A stretch of 64,000 nucleotides of DNA from Pelobates cultripes (Eukaryota; Chordata; Amphibia; Anura; Pelobatidae): NCBI GenBank assembly GCA_933207985.1, contig OW240915.1, positions 264,843,379-264,907,378 of the forward strand, written 5' to 3'. Made by a program: the position numbers and the translations under genes. This document shows, piece by piece, positions 44,985 to 56,858 of the stretch (within the stretch, counting starts at the first letter, position 1; every line of letters begins with the position of its first letter). A model generated the notes under the pieces. It worked only from the letters and a program-made list of their open reading frames with translations, was not told the DNA's origin and made no database searches.

Positions 44985-47468
44985 ACATTATATTGACAAA
45001 AGTATTGGGACCAATCTCTTAATTATTGAATTCAGGTGTTTCAATCAGACCTATTGCCATGGGTGTATAAAATCAAGCACCTAACCATGCAGTCTACATT
45101 TACAAACATTTGTGAACAAAATGGGTTGATCTGAAGAGCTCATTGAATTTAAGTGTGGTACTGTGATAGGATGGCAGCTACTTTGCAATAAGTCAGTATG
45201 TGAAATTTCACCCCGGCTAGATATTTAATGGTTAACTGTGGTAATATGGGATAAGTTGAAGTGTTTAGGAACAGCAGCAACTCACCCACAAAGCAGAAGA
45301 CCACATAAAGTTACAGAGCGGGGTCACTGAGTGCTGAGGTGCATTGTATGTAAAAAACGCCAACGCTCTGCTGATTTCATAGCTGCAGAGTTCCAAGCTT
45401 CCACTGGCACTAATATCAACACATAAACTGTGTGGTAGGAGATTCATGGAATGGGTTTCAATAGTCGAGCAGCTGCATGCAAGCCTCACATCACCATGAA
45501 CACTCCGATTGAGTGGTGAAAAGCATGCCACCACTTGACCCTGGAGCAGTGGAAACATGTTCTGTGGGGTGATGAATCACACATCTCTGTTTGGCAGTCT
45601 GACGTAGATGTCAGAATTTGGCGGATGCTGGGAGAACGCTACCTGCCTGACTGCATAGTGCCATAAGTTTGGTGTAGGAGGAATAATGGTATGGGGCTGT
45701 TTTTCAGGGATTGGGCTTGGCCCCTTACTTTTTTTAAATTCTTTATTTTTGTTGTGCACAAATAAACAAACAGCCTCAATATGCCACAACAGCGGGATCA
45801 AGGTATATAACAATTCAATATGCAATACAAGATGTGACACTTGATATTTAGGCACAAAATTATTTTGTTTTTTAAAGCAGGTAAGCTATAAGTAAGTCAG
45901 GCTAGTGAGTTCAGGAATATTAGATTATTACAATAGTTGAGCCGACAGTATATGTTATTTAGTTAGGACAGGAATAGTCAAACGTGTTATAAAACGTGCA
46001 CATTAACCATAAGGACAGCTAGTGGATTTTAACACGTGCTAGGCACATATATGTTAAACGTGAGGAGGCAGACGTAGACCAGAGAATGTATATAAGTAGG
46101 CAAAACAGTAGAGAATAAAGCAAAAACAAAACATTGCTTAGCCCCCCAAGCCTGCCCGTCTCTAGTGCCCGATTAGTTAAAGGCAGTTGATAGTTACATG
46201 GCATTGTCACCCCTGCTGGTGTAGTATTAGTAAATGCAGTTGATCTGGGCGTGAAATTAAAGTCTCTAGTACCAAGGCAAGTACTCGGCAAGTGTTGGAG
46301 TCGGAGGTGGTAGTCAGGCACCATGCTAGAGACAAAGTCCCGTTCTCCCTTCATCTGACATCATGCATGGGCAGAGCAAGGTTCCCGGTATGTGGACTCT
46401 TCGTTAGGCCGGCAGGGTGCCTGGGTTCCGTGGGTGTTGCAGCTTGAGCCCCTCTGTATCTGCCTGGACCAGCCCTCCTCGCTTGTTGTGAGCCTGAGCT
46501 GTGATGTATCTGCATGTAATGTTTCCATGCTGTACCCGGCATGTCTCGCCGGACTTGCTTTGCGGTCTGGCGTCGCGGTGGATGGCGTGATGGTGCATAG
46601 CTTGCCGTTGCCGCCATCTTGTAAGGTAGGCCTTGGGGGTCTCGTGCCACCTAATCTCCACTCATCTTGAGCTTTCTGCAGGGGGGCTGGGATGACCCCC
46701 CCAGCCCACAGGGGGGGGAAACGGGACCGGCAAGCCCCTCGAAAAGCCGGTGTGTGGCAGTTGGGGAGGGAGGCAGGGCGGCGGCCGTCCACCCCGCTCT
46801 CCTCCCGAGTAGGCCGCAGCTCCCGAAGCTTCGTGCTTCCCTCAGGGGACCCAAAGCTCCCGATCTCGGGGTCCACCGCCTCTTCCACCACCGTGTGAGT
46901 ATCTTGTGTGCTCATGTCGAGTACCAGGACTGTGAATTTTGGCTTAACAGGCCAGATTTCTCCGGAGCCTGTCCTACATGCGTCCGGTCAGCATGGCGGT
47001 CCGGCCCCGCCCCCCCGGCCCCTTACTTTTTAATGCTTCAGCATACCAAGACATTTTAGACAATGCTATGATCTGAGGGAACAGTTTGGGGAAGGCCGTT
47101 TTCTTCTCCAGTATGACTGTGTCTCTGTGCACAAAGCAAGGACCATTAAGACATGGTTGGATGAGGTCTCACCTCAACCCCTTGAACACTTTGGGATGAA
47201 CAAAAACGGAGACTTCAAGCCAGGCCTTCTTGGCCAACATCAGTTCCTGACCTCACAAATGCTCTACTGGATCAATGGGCAAACATTCCCATAGAAACAC
47301 ATTTCAAAATGTTATAGAAAGCCTTTCCAGAAGAGTGGAAACTGTTATAGCTGCAAAAGGGGGGACCGACTACATATTGTATATGTCTATGTATTTAGAA
47401 TGCAATGTCAAAATAGTCCCTGTTGGTTTAATAATCAGATGTCACAATACTTCTGTCCGTATAGTGTA
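44985..47468 (+). mobile_element. Tc1-like element, decayed, split by an L1-like insertion
   Basis: Ends TATTGACAAAAGTATTGGG (left) and CACAATACTTCTGTCCGTAT (right). The internal text encodes pieces of a Tc1 transposase, such as WKHVLWGDESHISVWQSD near 45550 and LGERYLPDCIV near 45640, with many stops. Continuity is restored if 45734-47016 plus one target copy is removed. Confidence 0.8.
45734..47016 (-). mobile_element. L1/Tx1-like non-autonomous retrocopy with 15-bp duplication
   Basis: Flanked by GGCCCCTTACTTTTT at 45719-45733 and 47017-47031. On the minus strand it starts GGGGGGCGGGGCCGGACC and ends GCACAACAAAAATAAAGAAT plus A-tail. Minus ORF 46915-46361 (184 aa, starts MSTQDTHTVVEEAV) is proline/arginine-rich with no RT motif, resembling the start of an L1-like ORF1. 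Length 1283 bp. Confidence 0.85.
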
Positions 47469-47771
47469 TGATTAGTGAGCAAGGTTCATTTTGACTTTTT
47501 CTTCTCTATGTAGTTATTTTTTTTTCTCTCTCAGCAACAGTATGTATATTTGACAAGCAATGCCCTCATTTGTAATGGCTTGTGTAATTATATCAATTGA
47601 GCATTGTCTTTCCTATTTGTATACTTCCTGGAAACTTCTGCATACAGTTTTACTGTCACCCTGCATTCCTAAGACAGGGGTGGCAAAGCATTGTGGAGAT
47701 TGTAGTTCCATAACATCTGGGGATATATTTGATGTAAGGAGTGATCTTGAAGCCTCCTGTTTGCATTACAA
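47469..47771. other. No gene; possible dispersed repeat
   Basis: 47680-47730 (GGGGTGGCAAAGCATTGTGG, ATTGTAGTTCCATAACATCTG) resembles a common amphibian repeat. Nothing else identifiable. Confidence 0.35.
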
Positions 47772-48540
47772 CAGGGGTTCCCAATCCCCTGGCGACGGAC
47801 CGGCACCGGACCACAAGAATTTATTGCTGGCCCGCGAAAGCTTTTACCCGACTATACCATTGGGTGAAAGCTTTTGCAGACTGCCAATAAATAAACCAGA
47901 TATTTCCTCGGTGCTATGATCTTATGAGCATAGCACCGGGAAATGTCCCCCCCTTTACCCTGCCGGCTCTGAAGTATAATGCTGCAACCAGCATGGGAGG
48001 GAGGAATAGAGGACCCGGGGGAGCTCTAACCTGCAGCTCTGCCAGGTTCTCCTCTCCTGAGGCTGCTAGAGTTCACTTTCACCACCGGACCACCAGGGAT
48101 TGCAGGAAATGCCCGCCTCCCAGGCAAAGGTAAGCAGGGAGGGGGAATATCAAAATAAAAAAACTATTTTTCTTTTAATTAAAAAAATATATATTTATAT
48201 ATTAATATACCCTGCAACTCCATGGACCCACAATCATTCTCCATTCTCCCCTATACACACACACACACACTGCTCCCCTATATTCACAGTCTGCCCCCCC
48301 ACACACTGCCCCCCATATACACACACACACACACACACACAAACTGCACCCCTTACACACACACACACACATACACACACAAACTACACCTCTCACGCAT
48401 TCACACACACACTGCCCCCCATACACACACACACAAACTACACCCCTCACACACTCAGCACCTTTCACAAACACTGCATCCCTCACACAGACCATTGGGT
48501 TTTATTTCTGGCTGACGCTGGTCCGCAAAATATTTCTCCT
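47772..48540. mobile_element. hAT fragment with CA-rich core
   Basis: Begins CAGGGGTTCCCAATCCC then GACGGACCGGCACCGGACC, a Charlie-like hAT end. The right side (GCTGGTCCGCAAAATATTT) is the beginning of the other end but lacks the terminus. Interior: GC-rich segment 47940-48140 sharing a motif with the hAT at 25003, and CA/CCCC repeats 48245-48455. Confidence 0.65.
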
Positions 48541-48830
48541 CTTTTCGCCATTTCCATTGCTGTGTGTAGGTGACGCTGAGTTTTCTCCCTCTTCACATTG
48601 CTCTCTCTGTCACAAGCACCACCTCCATGGCTGAAATCATCAATCTTGATGAAAAGCAGTTAAAGGCTAGTGTGCATATGTGGCAAAACAATGTGTTGCG
48701 CCAACAAAATAATCTCTGTGTGACCATCTGATATATAGCTGACCATCTGATTGATAGATACATCTGGTTAATATAGCTCACATAGTTGACCATCTGGTTG
48801 CTATAGCTACGAGAGGCATTTTAACCCTGC
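48541..48830. other. No gene seen
   Basis: Contains a diverged repeat GACCATCTGATTGATAG / GACCATCTGGTTGCTATAG about three times at 48721-48810. Confidence 0.45.
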
Positions 48831-48946
48831 AATGTATAAACATTGTTGTTCCTGCAATGTTTTCAGTTGCATGGTAAATAAAACAAGGACATGGTACCCA
48901 GACTAATTCATTGAGATGAGGTGTTCTGGATGAATAAAGTATCCCT
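48831..48946. mobile_element. Short T2-like MITE
   Basis: TTAACCCTGCAATGTATAAA to GGATGAATAAAGTATCCCT, TTAA at 48947-48950; contains GGTACCCAGACTAATTCATT and its near inverse, as in the 56621 copy. Confidence 0.55.
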
Positions 48947-48950
48947 TTAA

Positions 48951-49290
48951 CAGTATCTCCTTTCTTGCATCTTTAGTGTCAGCCTATCACAGTAGTTATA
49001 CCACAGTGACGGGCCACCATTCCAATTGTTTGAGCACACTTTGGCTCTGTGCCATCTTTGGCCACAATCGTAACAAACAATGTTAGAGTTGTCCTTCATT
49101 TTAAATCTAGAAGTGACTCTGCTCGCTTTTAACACTCTATCGTCAATTGAGCTACCACAATATTTCTCAGTATCTTTGAACTCTACAAAATGTACATTTA
49201 CATCACCTTTCGTAAAATGGATGGCAACTGATTTAAATGATTCAGGCAGACCTCTCAAAATCATCACAGCCACAAAATCATCTGGCATGT
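48951..49290 (-). pseudogene. Retroelement gag-like zinc-knuckle fragment
   Basis: The minus frame of 113 residues begins PDDFVAVMILRGLPESFKSV and contains one knuckle CYDCGQRWHRAKVC. LPDDF...L-LP and a single CCHC are typical of Ty1/copia-type gag, but a CCHC from another retroelement cannot be excluded. It ends where the MITE begins at 48950. No pol is recognised nearby. Confidence 0.5.
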
Positions 49291-49640
49291 AACATTTCTA
49301 CCACATTTCCTAGTGCAGTATTGGCTGTCTCTGCACATATGACATCTTCCGTCTGTTATGCTGTAAGTAGAACAGATGAGGAACACAACTGCAGAATTGA
49401 TAACTTAGTTATATTAATTAGGATAGATCTAAGGTTTTGAAAAAAGTCCTTTATCTTTAAGCGAGTACTGTAGCGTTAAGGATTTCTCCGCAAAGAAAGC
49501 AATTAGTTGAAGCAAAAGCAATAGTAGCAGATTAGTTGCAACAATGTTGTAGCAGGCGAAATTGATAGAAAGTAAGAAACAGTCCAAATTAATAACAACT
49601 CAATTCCCAAATAAAGAGAACTGGAGAAACTCGTTTTTCT
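49291..49640. other. No gene seen
   Basis: AT-rich region upstream (minus sense) of the gag-like fragment. It may be its leader/LTR, but no ends were found. Confidence 0.35.
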
Positions 49641-49940
49641 GACACTATATCATCCTTAGGACCCCCCACTCTCAGGGCCCCCCCTCCCTTGGTGCTGAAG
49701 GGGTTAAAACCCCTTTAGGTACTTACTTTAATCCAGCGCCAGGCTCCCTCGGTGCTGGTGACATCTCCTCCCCCGCCGATGTCAGCTCCCAAGTGGAGCG
49801 GAATGCGCCTGGGCGGCAAGATCCGCGCGCGCATTCAAACAGTCCATAGGAAAGCATTTCTCAATGCTTTCCTATGGACGTTCTGCTCGCTGGATGCAAT
49901 TTTCGCCTCCAGCGTCGCAGAAGCGCCTCTAGCGGCTGTA
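49641..49940. mobile_element. T2-like MITE fragment
   Basis: CCATAGGAAAGCATTTCTCA with inverse GCTTTCCTATGG, plus AGCGCCTCTAGCGGCTGT and a GC-rich GATGTCAGC segment, as in the copies at 27088 and 41676. Terminal TTAA ends missing. Confidence 0.55.
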
Positions 49941-50348
49941 AGGAAGATTATACCGCCCAGAAACACAGAAGTAGAGCTAACTGATAGCTTTATTCACTGT
50001 AAGTGTATTGCCTCTCTTTCTTTATCTCCTGCTTACACTTGGCACACTACACTATATACCTGTTATATTTTCTTTTTTGTCTCATTGCACACTTACCAAC
50101 ACCCAAGGACTTTTAAGGGTCCTTTCTCTCTTCTAATTGTGTACATATTTCCCATAATGAGCCAACACTTACGATGGTGGACTCCCAGGCGGTATCTTGA
50201 ATATGATGTGCATAGAGCCTCTAAGCCTTACGGAACTTGTAGTATAGACTGAGAGTCCACCAATAGCAAATTGTGGCAAAGCGAAAGTGATGTAATCAGA
50301 TTAGGAATCTGGAAGATGCGGGAAAACAAGCAGTTAGGATGGCATATA

Positions 50349-51911
50349 CAGGGAGTGCAGAATTATTAGGCAAATGAGTATTTTGACCACATCATCCTCT
50401 TTATGCATGTTGTCTTACTCCAAGCTGTATAGGCTCGAAAGCCTACTACCAATTAAGCATATTAGGTGATGTGCATCTCTGTAATGAGAAGGGGTGTGGT
50501 CTAATGACATCAACACCCTATATCAGGTGTGCATAATTATTAGGCACTTCCTTTCCTTTGGCAAAATGGGTCAAAAGAAGGACTTGACAGGCTCAGAAAA
50601 GTCAAAAATAGTGAGATATCTTGCAGAGGGATGCAGCACTCTTAAAATTGCAAAGCTTCTGAAGCGTGATCATCGAACAATCAAGCGTTTCATTCAAAAT
50701 AGTCAACAGGGTCGCAAGAAGCGTGTGGAAAAACCAAGGCGCAAAATAACTGCCCATGAACTGAGAAAAAGTCAAGCGTGCAGCTGCCACGATGCCACTT
50801 GCCACCAGTTTGGCCATATTTCAGAGCTGCAACATCACTGGAGTGCCCAAAAGCACAAGGTGTGCAATACTCAGAGACATGGCCAAGGTAAGAAAGGCTG
50901 AAAGACGACCACCACTGAACAAGACACACAAGCTGAAACGTCAAGACTGGGCCAAGAAATATCTCAAGACTGATTTTTCTAAGGTTTTATGGACTGATGA
51001 AATGAGAGTGAGTCTTGATGGGCCAGATGGATGGGCCCGTGGCTGGATTGGTAAAGGGCAGAGAGCTCCAGTCCGACTCAGACGCCAGCAAGGTGGAGGT
51101 GGAGTACTGGTTTGGGCTGGTATCATCAAAGATGAGCTTGTGGGGCCTTTTCGGGTTGAGGATGGAGTCAAGCTCAACTCCCAGTCCTACTGCCAGTTCC
51201 TGGAAGACACCTTCTTCAAGCAGTGGTACAGGAAGAAGTCTGCATCCTTCAAGAAAAACATGATTTTCATGCAGGACAATGCTCCATCACACGCGTCCAA
51301 GTACTCCACAGCGTGGCTGGCAAGAAAGGGTATAAAAGAAGAAAATCTAATGACATGGCCTCCTTGTTCACCTGATCTGAACCCCATTGAGAACCTGTGG
51401 TCCATCATCAAATGTGAGATTTACAAGGAGGGAAAACAGTACACCTCTCTGAACAGTGTCTGGGAGGCTGTGGTTGCTGCTGCACGCAATGTTGATGGTG
51501 AACAGATCAAAACACTGACAGAATTCATGGATGGCAGGCTTTTGAGTGTCCTTGCAAAGAAAGGTGGCTATATTGGTCACCGATTTGTTTTTGTTTTGTT
51601 TTTGAATGTCAGAAATGTATATTTGTGAATGTTGAAATGTTATATTGGTTTCACTGGTAATAATAAATAATTGAAATGGGTATATATTTGTTTTTTGTTA
51701 AGTTGCCTAATAATTATGCACAGTAATAGTCACCTGCACACACAGATATCCCCCTAACATAGCTATAACTAAAAACAAACTAAAAACTACTTCCAAAAAT
51801 ATTCAGCTTTGATATTAATGAGTTTTTTGGGTTCATTGAGAACATGGTTGTTGTTCAATAATAAAATTAATCCTCAAAAATACAACTTGCCTAATAATTC
51901 TGCACTCCCTA
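50349..51911 (+). mobile_element. Tc1/mariner element (DD37E), nearly intact
   Basis: Ends CAGGGAGTGCAGAATTATTA and its inverse TAATAATTCTGCACTCCCT, flanked by TA at 50347-50348 and 51912-51913. A second inner pair (TGCATAATTATTAGGCA at 50530, TGCCTAATAATTATGCA at 51703) gives the IR/DR architecture in which transposase binds outer and inner sites. 1563 bp with one transposase gene. High similarity of the ends suggests recent activity. Confidence 0.95.
50566..51628 (+). pseudogene. Tc1/mariner transposase, one frameshift
   Basis: Starts MGQKKDLTGSEKSKIVRYL. A helix-turn-helix paired-like domain (KIAKLLKRDHRTIKRFI) is followed near 50770 by a +1 frame change at an A-run (GAGAAAAAGTC). The second frame carries the rest: a GRPR-like linker region, then catalytic VLWTDE, FMQDNAPSH and DLNPIENLW. 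Counting from the second Asp to the Glu gives 37 residues between them, so DD37E rather than the DD34E of Tc1/Sleeping Beauty. Total about 350 residues, normal for the family. Apart from the indel I see no stop, so this copy could have been active very recently. Confidence 0.85.
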
Positions 51912-52189
51912 TAAGGACAAATATATTATTTACTGATATGAACCAGGTGAAGGTTGCACTTATTTTCTTATTTTTGTATTAAGCAGTTTTTTTGGTTTTT
52001 TTAAAGTGTTTTATTTCTTCTGCCATAATACCATAATACTTTTGGCTTAATAGAGAGAATAATTGTCTAAACCTTGACTTGTTTGGAGGCTGGTAAAAGT
52101 GACACTCCCGGCACCAATTTCCAATTTAGATTATAGAATAGATTTTGCCATGCCAATCATGCCAAAAAGACTTACCTTTTGTGTAACTA

Positions 52190-52350
52190 TACCCCACTCC
52201 CTCAAGCATGTAAACTGATTGAGCAGGGCTCTCAACCCCTCAGTTCCTGTGCGTTCAACTCGTCTGGGTACAAATACGTGTCTGTTAGTCCACCTATTGT
52301 ATAGCACTGCTGAATAGGTTGGTGCTTTATAAATAATAATAATACTGAGT
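52190..52350 (+). mobile_element. L2-type LINE 3' end fragment
   Basis: TGTATAGCACTGCTGAATAG then GGTGCTTTATAAATAATAATAATA is the plus-strand form of the tail seen at 1355, including the ATA microsatellite. Confidence 0.6.
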
Positions 52351-53716
52351 GAGCTGGTTTTAATTCACAACCTGGCTGCAGACAGTCAGCAAATGACAAA
52401 TTGGTAGTGATATCCTTACCATATGCCTCCCTCTGTGTCCTCTCTTTCTAATGCAGGTTGTTTTGTTGTTCCGATCATTCAACACTGTCAGTGACTGAGC
52501 TGTGTCCATACCTGTTTGATAAGGAAATGTTTTTCTGGAGTGAGGGGTTGTGGCTAAGAAGGCAGGCTTATGGTACAGCATTCTGCAAAACATTTTTTTT
52601 ATTTTATGCAAAAACTATAAAGATTTGAGCGTGCAGAAAAATACAGCATATTAATGAGGCCAGAACCTATCAAATGCATTAAAGTAGTAATGGTGCCCGG
52701 AATATCCCTTGGAATCCTGTATAAAACCTTAGCTGCTAACTGAATATGCTACACACGCTGTGCAGTGCCTTTAATGTTTAGAGCCCACTATTCTGGCTCT
52801 CTCAAATGTGAGTGGTTTAATTGTGTTTACCTTTTATTCTGTTTTTTATCGTTATTGTTAAGGTGTTGGTTACACTGCCCTGGGTTATTTATAGCTGGAA
52901 CAATTTAGCTCCAGGTGCTAATATTTTCCAATCTTTTATTTCACAGTGAATGAGGAAAAACAAGATCTTTTTTCTGTAGCCAGGACAAGGGACAGAAAGC
53001 ATGTCTGCTATAAAACCGGACACATATTTAATAAACATGTGCACTAATCTAATGCTAGTTTTACCAAGCTATATAATTTTAAATAACACAGGGATTAATT
53101 AGGTTTTGTACTTGCATTTCTCAATGCAGACAAAGTTTAATTTCAAGTGTCCAAGCTTGCTATTTCAACAAATTAAGTGGTTTGGTGGATATAATGCAGC
53201 TATCACTTAGTACTGTATTTAGATAGTCAGATGATGATTATGTTTGTACAATACTCAGAACTTTGCCATTGTTAAATTAGTTAAATACCCATGTATTAGC
53301 ATATCGTACAATCTCAATTATTTTATTACTGTTATAATACCATTTAGATAATGCAAGAATAAATGATAAAATTACATGTCACAAACTGCATTCCAGAATA
53401 AAGAGATACAAGGTAAGGTATTTTTTATACGAATACTCTACTGAAAATGATTTTAAAAAAGTTCATTGTTCCAGTTTAGATATTTGCAGATTATGGCTAT
53501 TTTTGTTGTCAATGTGCTGACTTGTATGAGAAACATCATTCTTTCGTTCATCTCTACATTATTTCCTTGTTGAAATTTATTCTAAGAATTCCTCATTAAT
53601 TGCATGTTCTTGGCATTAGTCCTTAATCCAGTCTAAATAATTTAAAACTATTGTGCAAAATATATCACTGTCTTTTTTACCATATTGTATTGGGCTCCAT
53701 GTCCTTACTATTTCAT
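52351..53716. other. No feature recognised
   Basis: AT-rich, apparently unique, intron-like. Confidence 0.45.
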
Positions 53717-53720
53717 TTAA

Positions 53721-55553
53721 AGGAACACTATAGGGTCAGGAACACACACAGGTGTTCCTGACCCTATAGTGTTAAAAACATTAGTTAGGTTTACTACCTC
53801 TTACCCCTCTTAAAACGGGTATAAAACTTACCTATATTCCAGCGCGGTGCAGGTTGATGGCACTGGCTATGCCCCCAATCTGCCTCCTTGGCTGATTGAT
53901 GAACTCAGCCAATACAATGCTTTCACATTGGAAAGCATTTGGAGGCTATTGTGCATGCGCGGCAAAATGCTGCGCTGGCCAATCAGCTTCTCCTCATAGA
54001 AATGCATTGACTCAATGCACCTCTATGGATAAATTCAGCTTGAAGACACTGAACGTCAGTGCTGCAGGTTGGAGATGCTGAACGTCAGTGTGCTGCACAG
54101 TGTGCAGCACTGCCCCAGGAAGCACCTCTAGTGGCCATCTGAGTGACAACCACTGCAGGTGTCCCTAGGCAACAAAGTACTAGGGACTGCAGGGAGGGGC
54201 GGGGCTGGACCACCGATGGGATCAGACGCTATCTATCTGAGCTCCCGCTTTGGGGCCGAAAATCGGCACAAACTGGAGGCAAAACCTTCCCAGCCACCCG
54301 CAACAAAGACCAAACCGATCCCCAGATCCTGGGGTATGAAGGGATACCCTTCAAGACCCTGCCCGGCACCTACAGTAACTCGACGAAGGCCCGAGGCGTG
54401 CAGGAGCTTGAGCAGGGATGAGACGGCCGCTCTCCCGGGTCTCCGGCTGGTGTCTGGCGTTCCTCCCACGGTCATCCCGGTCTGCACACACACAAGCAAC
54501 TACGATCACGCCAAGCTGGGCCGAAAACTACCACCCTGCTATGGAACATTTTCCAGCGGCATCCCCCAAGATGGCCGCCGCACGCCAGCCACATATGCGA
54601 CCTACCAGCAGGATGGAGCCTGCCTCAGGAGAAACCATCCAACTCCATCTGACCATCACAGTAACCTGCCCCAGGGATGTGTCGGCTGACTACATTGAGC
54701 TGACCAAGGGGATGCTTTGTGCCTGTGGAGGACACCATCATTCTTCTGGGGCCCATCTTATCCGCCCAGAGGGTGACTACAGTGGCTGCACCCGCATCCA
54801 GGTTTCTCCTGTGAGGCGCAACGCAACAATCACCACTTCGAGGGGAATCCTTTACCAGATAGACACGCATCCTTCAGAGCAAGCAGCCTACCAGCACTGG
54901 GTATGGACTAAACAAACCCACGCAGGTCCTCTAATGCACAGTCCAATTTGAATTGCAGGACTTCACAAGATTTCATCCAAAGGACTGACCCAGTAGCTAT
55001 CTGGTACAATTCTACTCCACCTTGCAAGAATCATTCTCTTGTTTTCTGCTGCCCTGGCTAGGCTCCTCTCTGCCTCTCAAAACACACCTCTTATAACAGT
55101 GCTATATATGTCTACTTAACCCTTGATAGATGCAGATAGCATAGCAAAGAGCCAATAGGTATTGCCATGGAAAATGTATAATGCATGTTGAGTGTGTTGC
55201 TAGCATTCAAACATGGCTCATGTCCCTTAATTTACACTTAACCCTTTACAAGCTATCTTCAACTCTTATTAGCGGAACACTGATCAGCCTGGTAACTGTT
55301 ATTGTTTAAACTCTAACTCGTTCCATATTCTGACTTTCAAAACAAAAATGTGCAAAGTCCCTAACTGCCATACCAATGTTTAGCTATGGCAATATATTCG
55401 CCGGCACCAGCTGTCGTGGCAGTGCAAGCATGTATGTTCTTTCTCTATGCACAAATAAAATAAAGAATAAAAAAAAAAATCCTGCAGGGACTGACTATAC
55501 TCACCAGAACAACTACATTAAGCTGTAGCTGTTAAGGTGACTATAGTGTCCCT
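53721..55553. mobile_element. TTAA-flanked MITE interrupted by an L1-like retrocopy
   Basis: TTAA at 53717-53720, then the AGGAACACTATAGGGTCAGG foldback. Body to about 54182 (ends in CTAGGCAACAAAGTACTAGG), resumes at about 55482 and ends GGTGACTATAGTGTCCCT with TTAA at 55554-55557. Confidence 0.75.
54191..55480 (+). mobile_element. L1/Tx1-like non-autonomous retrocopy
   Basis: Starts AGGGAGGGGCGGGGCTGGAC, contains CCCCCAAGATGGCCGCC and ends GCACAAATAAAATAAAGAAT plus (A)11. Same architecture and length as 45734-47016 and 4690-5955. Frames 54159-54689 and 54418-54951 are Arg/Pro/Ser-rich with no RT motif. AGGGACTG lies near both ends (54182, 55485) and may be its target duplication, but the exact junctions are uncertain. 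Confidence 0.7.
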
Positions 55554-55557
55554 TTAA

Positions 55558-56616
55558 TTCTGATTAAACGGACCAGATTATGAAAATTATATTCTATTGT
55601 TATACTTTATATGTATATTGTATAATATGGGGTCATAGTGTCACATGCTGCTCCTCGCTGTGGATCATTCTGGCAATGGCTTCTGGTATCCAGTACTCTT
55701 TTTACTATCCTTGCTTAGTTTTTCTTGGTTTTTCTGGTTTTCTATTCCATGTCTGGTTTTCTTTATGCTGGGTTTTCCTAGTTTAGTCTTGTTTTCATGT
55801 ATGGTGCCTATCTCTAGTCTTGCCTTGATTCTGTACTGGATACACTCCTGCTGCAGAGCTTCCCTATTCAGCTCCTGGGAGGTCTGCTTAATTCCAAACT
55901 CCTAGTTCCTGGGATCCGCATAAGCTGAATCAGGGTTCTGGTATGTGGCTGCACAAACGCTGGTGCTCAACACCAGGGGACGTGCGGTTACCCAGCACCA
56001 GACCCTGCTAATCCGCCTCCACACAGTGACTCCTACTCTCAACATCAGGCATAATGGGTCCCGGTCCATGCACCGCCGCCCGGACAGTGTCTGGGTCCCG
56101 GGCACCGGACCGCCACCCTGACACATAGCCTAAGTTTGATGGGTTCCTGCAAACATACTCAATGCACTCTGACGGTGATGATTGTAATTGTTCTCTTTAC
56201 CATCCTTAAAGAAAGCATATTGCAGATTCTTCTGCCTGTCTCTCTATGCCTGTCAGTCTGTCTATATCGTTCTACCTATCCTTCAAAAATATTTCACTCT
56301 TCCAACATATATTCAATTTAGCTTTTGTTTTTATTCTTAACTCAAAAAACATGCTATCTTGCATATATACCCACATTTACTTTATTTATAACCAAACCAT
56401 AAAGTTTTTTATTGGGTTTTTTAGCGGGGGAGGGAGGGATACAGTTTCTTCTGTGAAATAGCTAACTATAAACACTACTATGTTGTATGGTAAGTGTGAG
56501 TATAGTGGTTACAACATTATTTGCAACATATTACTTAATATTTTATCACAAAATCATCCAATCATTTAAGAGATTTAATTGCCCTATTTTTCATGAAGGT
56601 CTTAGAATCCCAATGC
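55558..56616. other. No gene seen
   Basis: A T/C-rich stretch (55690-55830, repeated TGGTTTTTCTGG-like text) and a segment at 55905-56125 rich in CCCGG/CACCGG that looks like a fragment of an LTR or other repeat without clear ends. Confidence 0.4.
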
Positions 56617-56620
56617 TTAA

Positions 56621-56858
56621 AGGACCACTATAGGCACCCAAACCACTTCAGCTTAATGAAGTGGTCTGGGTGCCAGGTCCAGCTAGGGTTAACCCTTTTT
56701 TTTTATAAACGTAGCAGTTTATGTTAGGGTTAATCCAGCCTCTAGTGGCTGTCTCTTGACAGCCGCTAGAGGCGCTTGCGTGCTTCTCACTGTGAAAATC
56801 ACAGTGAGAAGACGCCAGCGTCCATACGAGTATGTTTTCCTGGCACTATAGTGGTCCT
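56621..56858. mobile_element. Complete short T2-like MITE, 238 bp
   Basis: AGGACCACTATAGGCACCC to TGGCACTATAGTGGTCCT, TTAA at 56617-56620 and 56859-56862. Internal inverted repeats CCTCTAGTGGCTGTCTC / GACAGCCGCTAGAGGC and TCTCACTGTGAAAATCACAG. Confidence 0.85.

Noticed and set aside
46361..46915. 184-codon frame as a host gene
   Set aside because: Contained in a retrocopy with a 15-bp target duplication; composition typical of an L1-like ORF1 start.
48100..48573. 157-residue Thr/His-rich frame
   Set aside because: CA-rich simple repeat in a hAT fragment.
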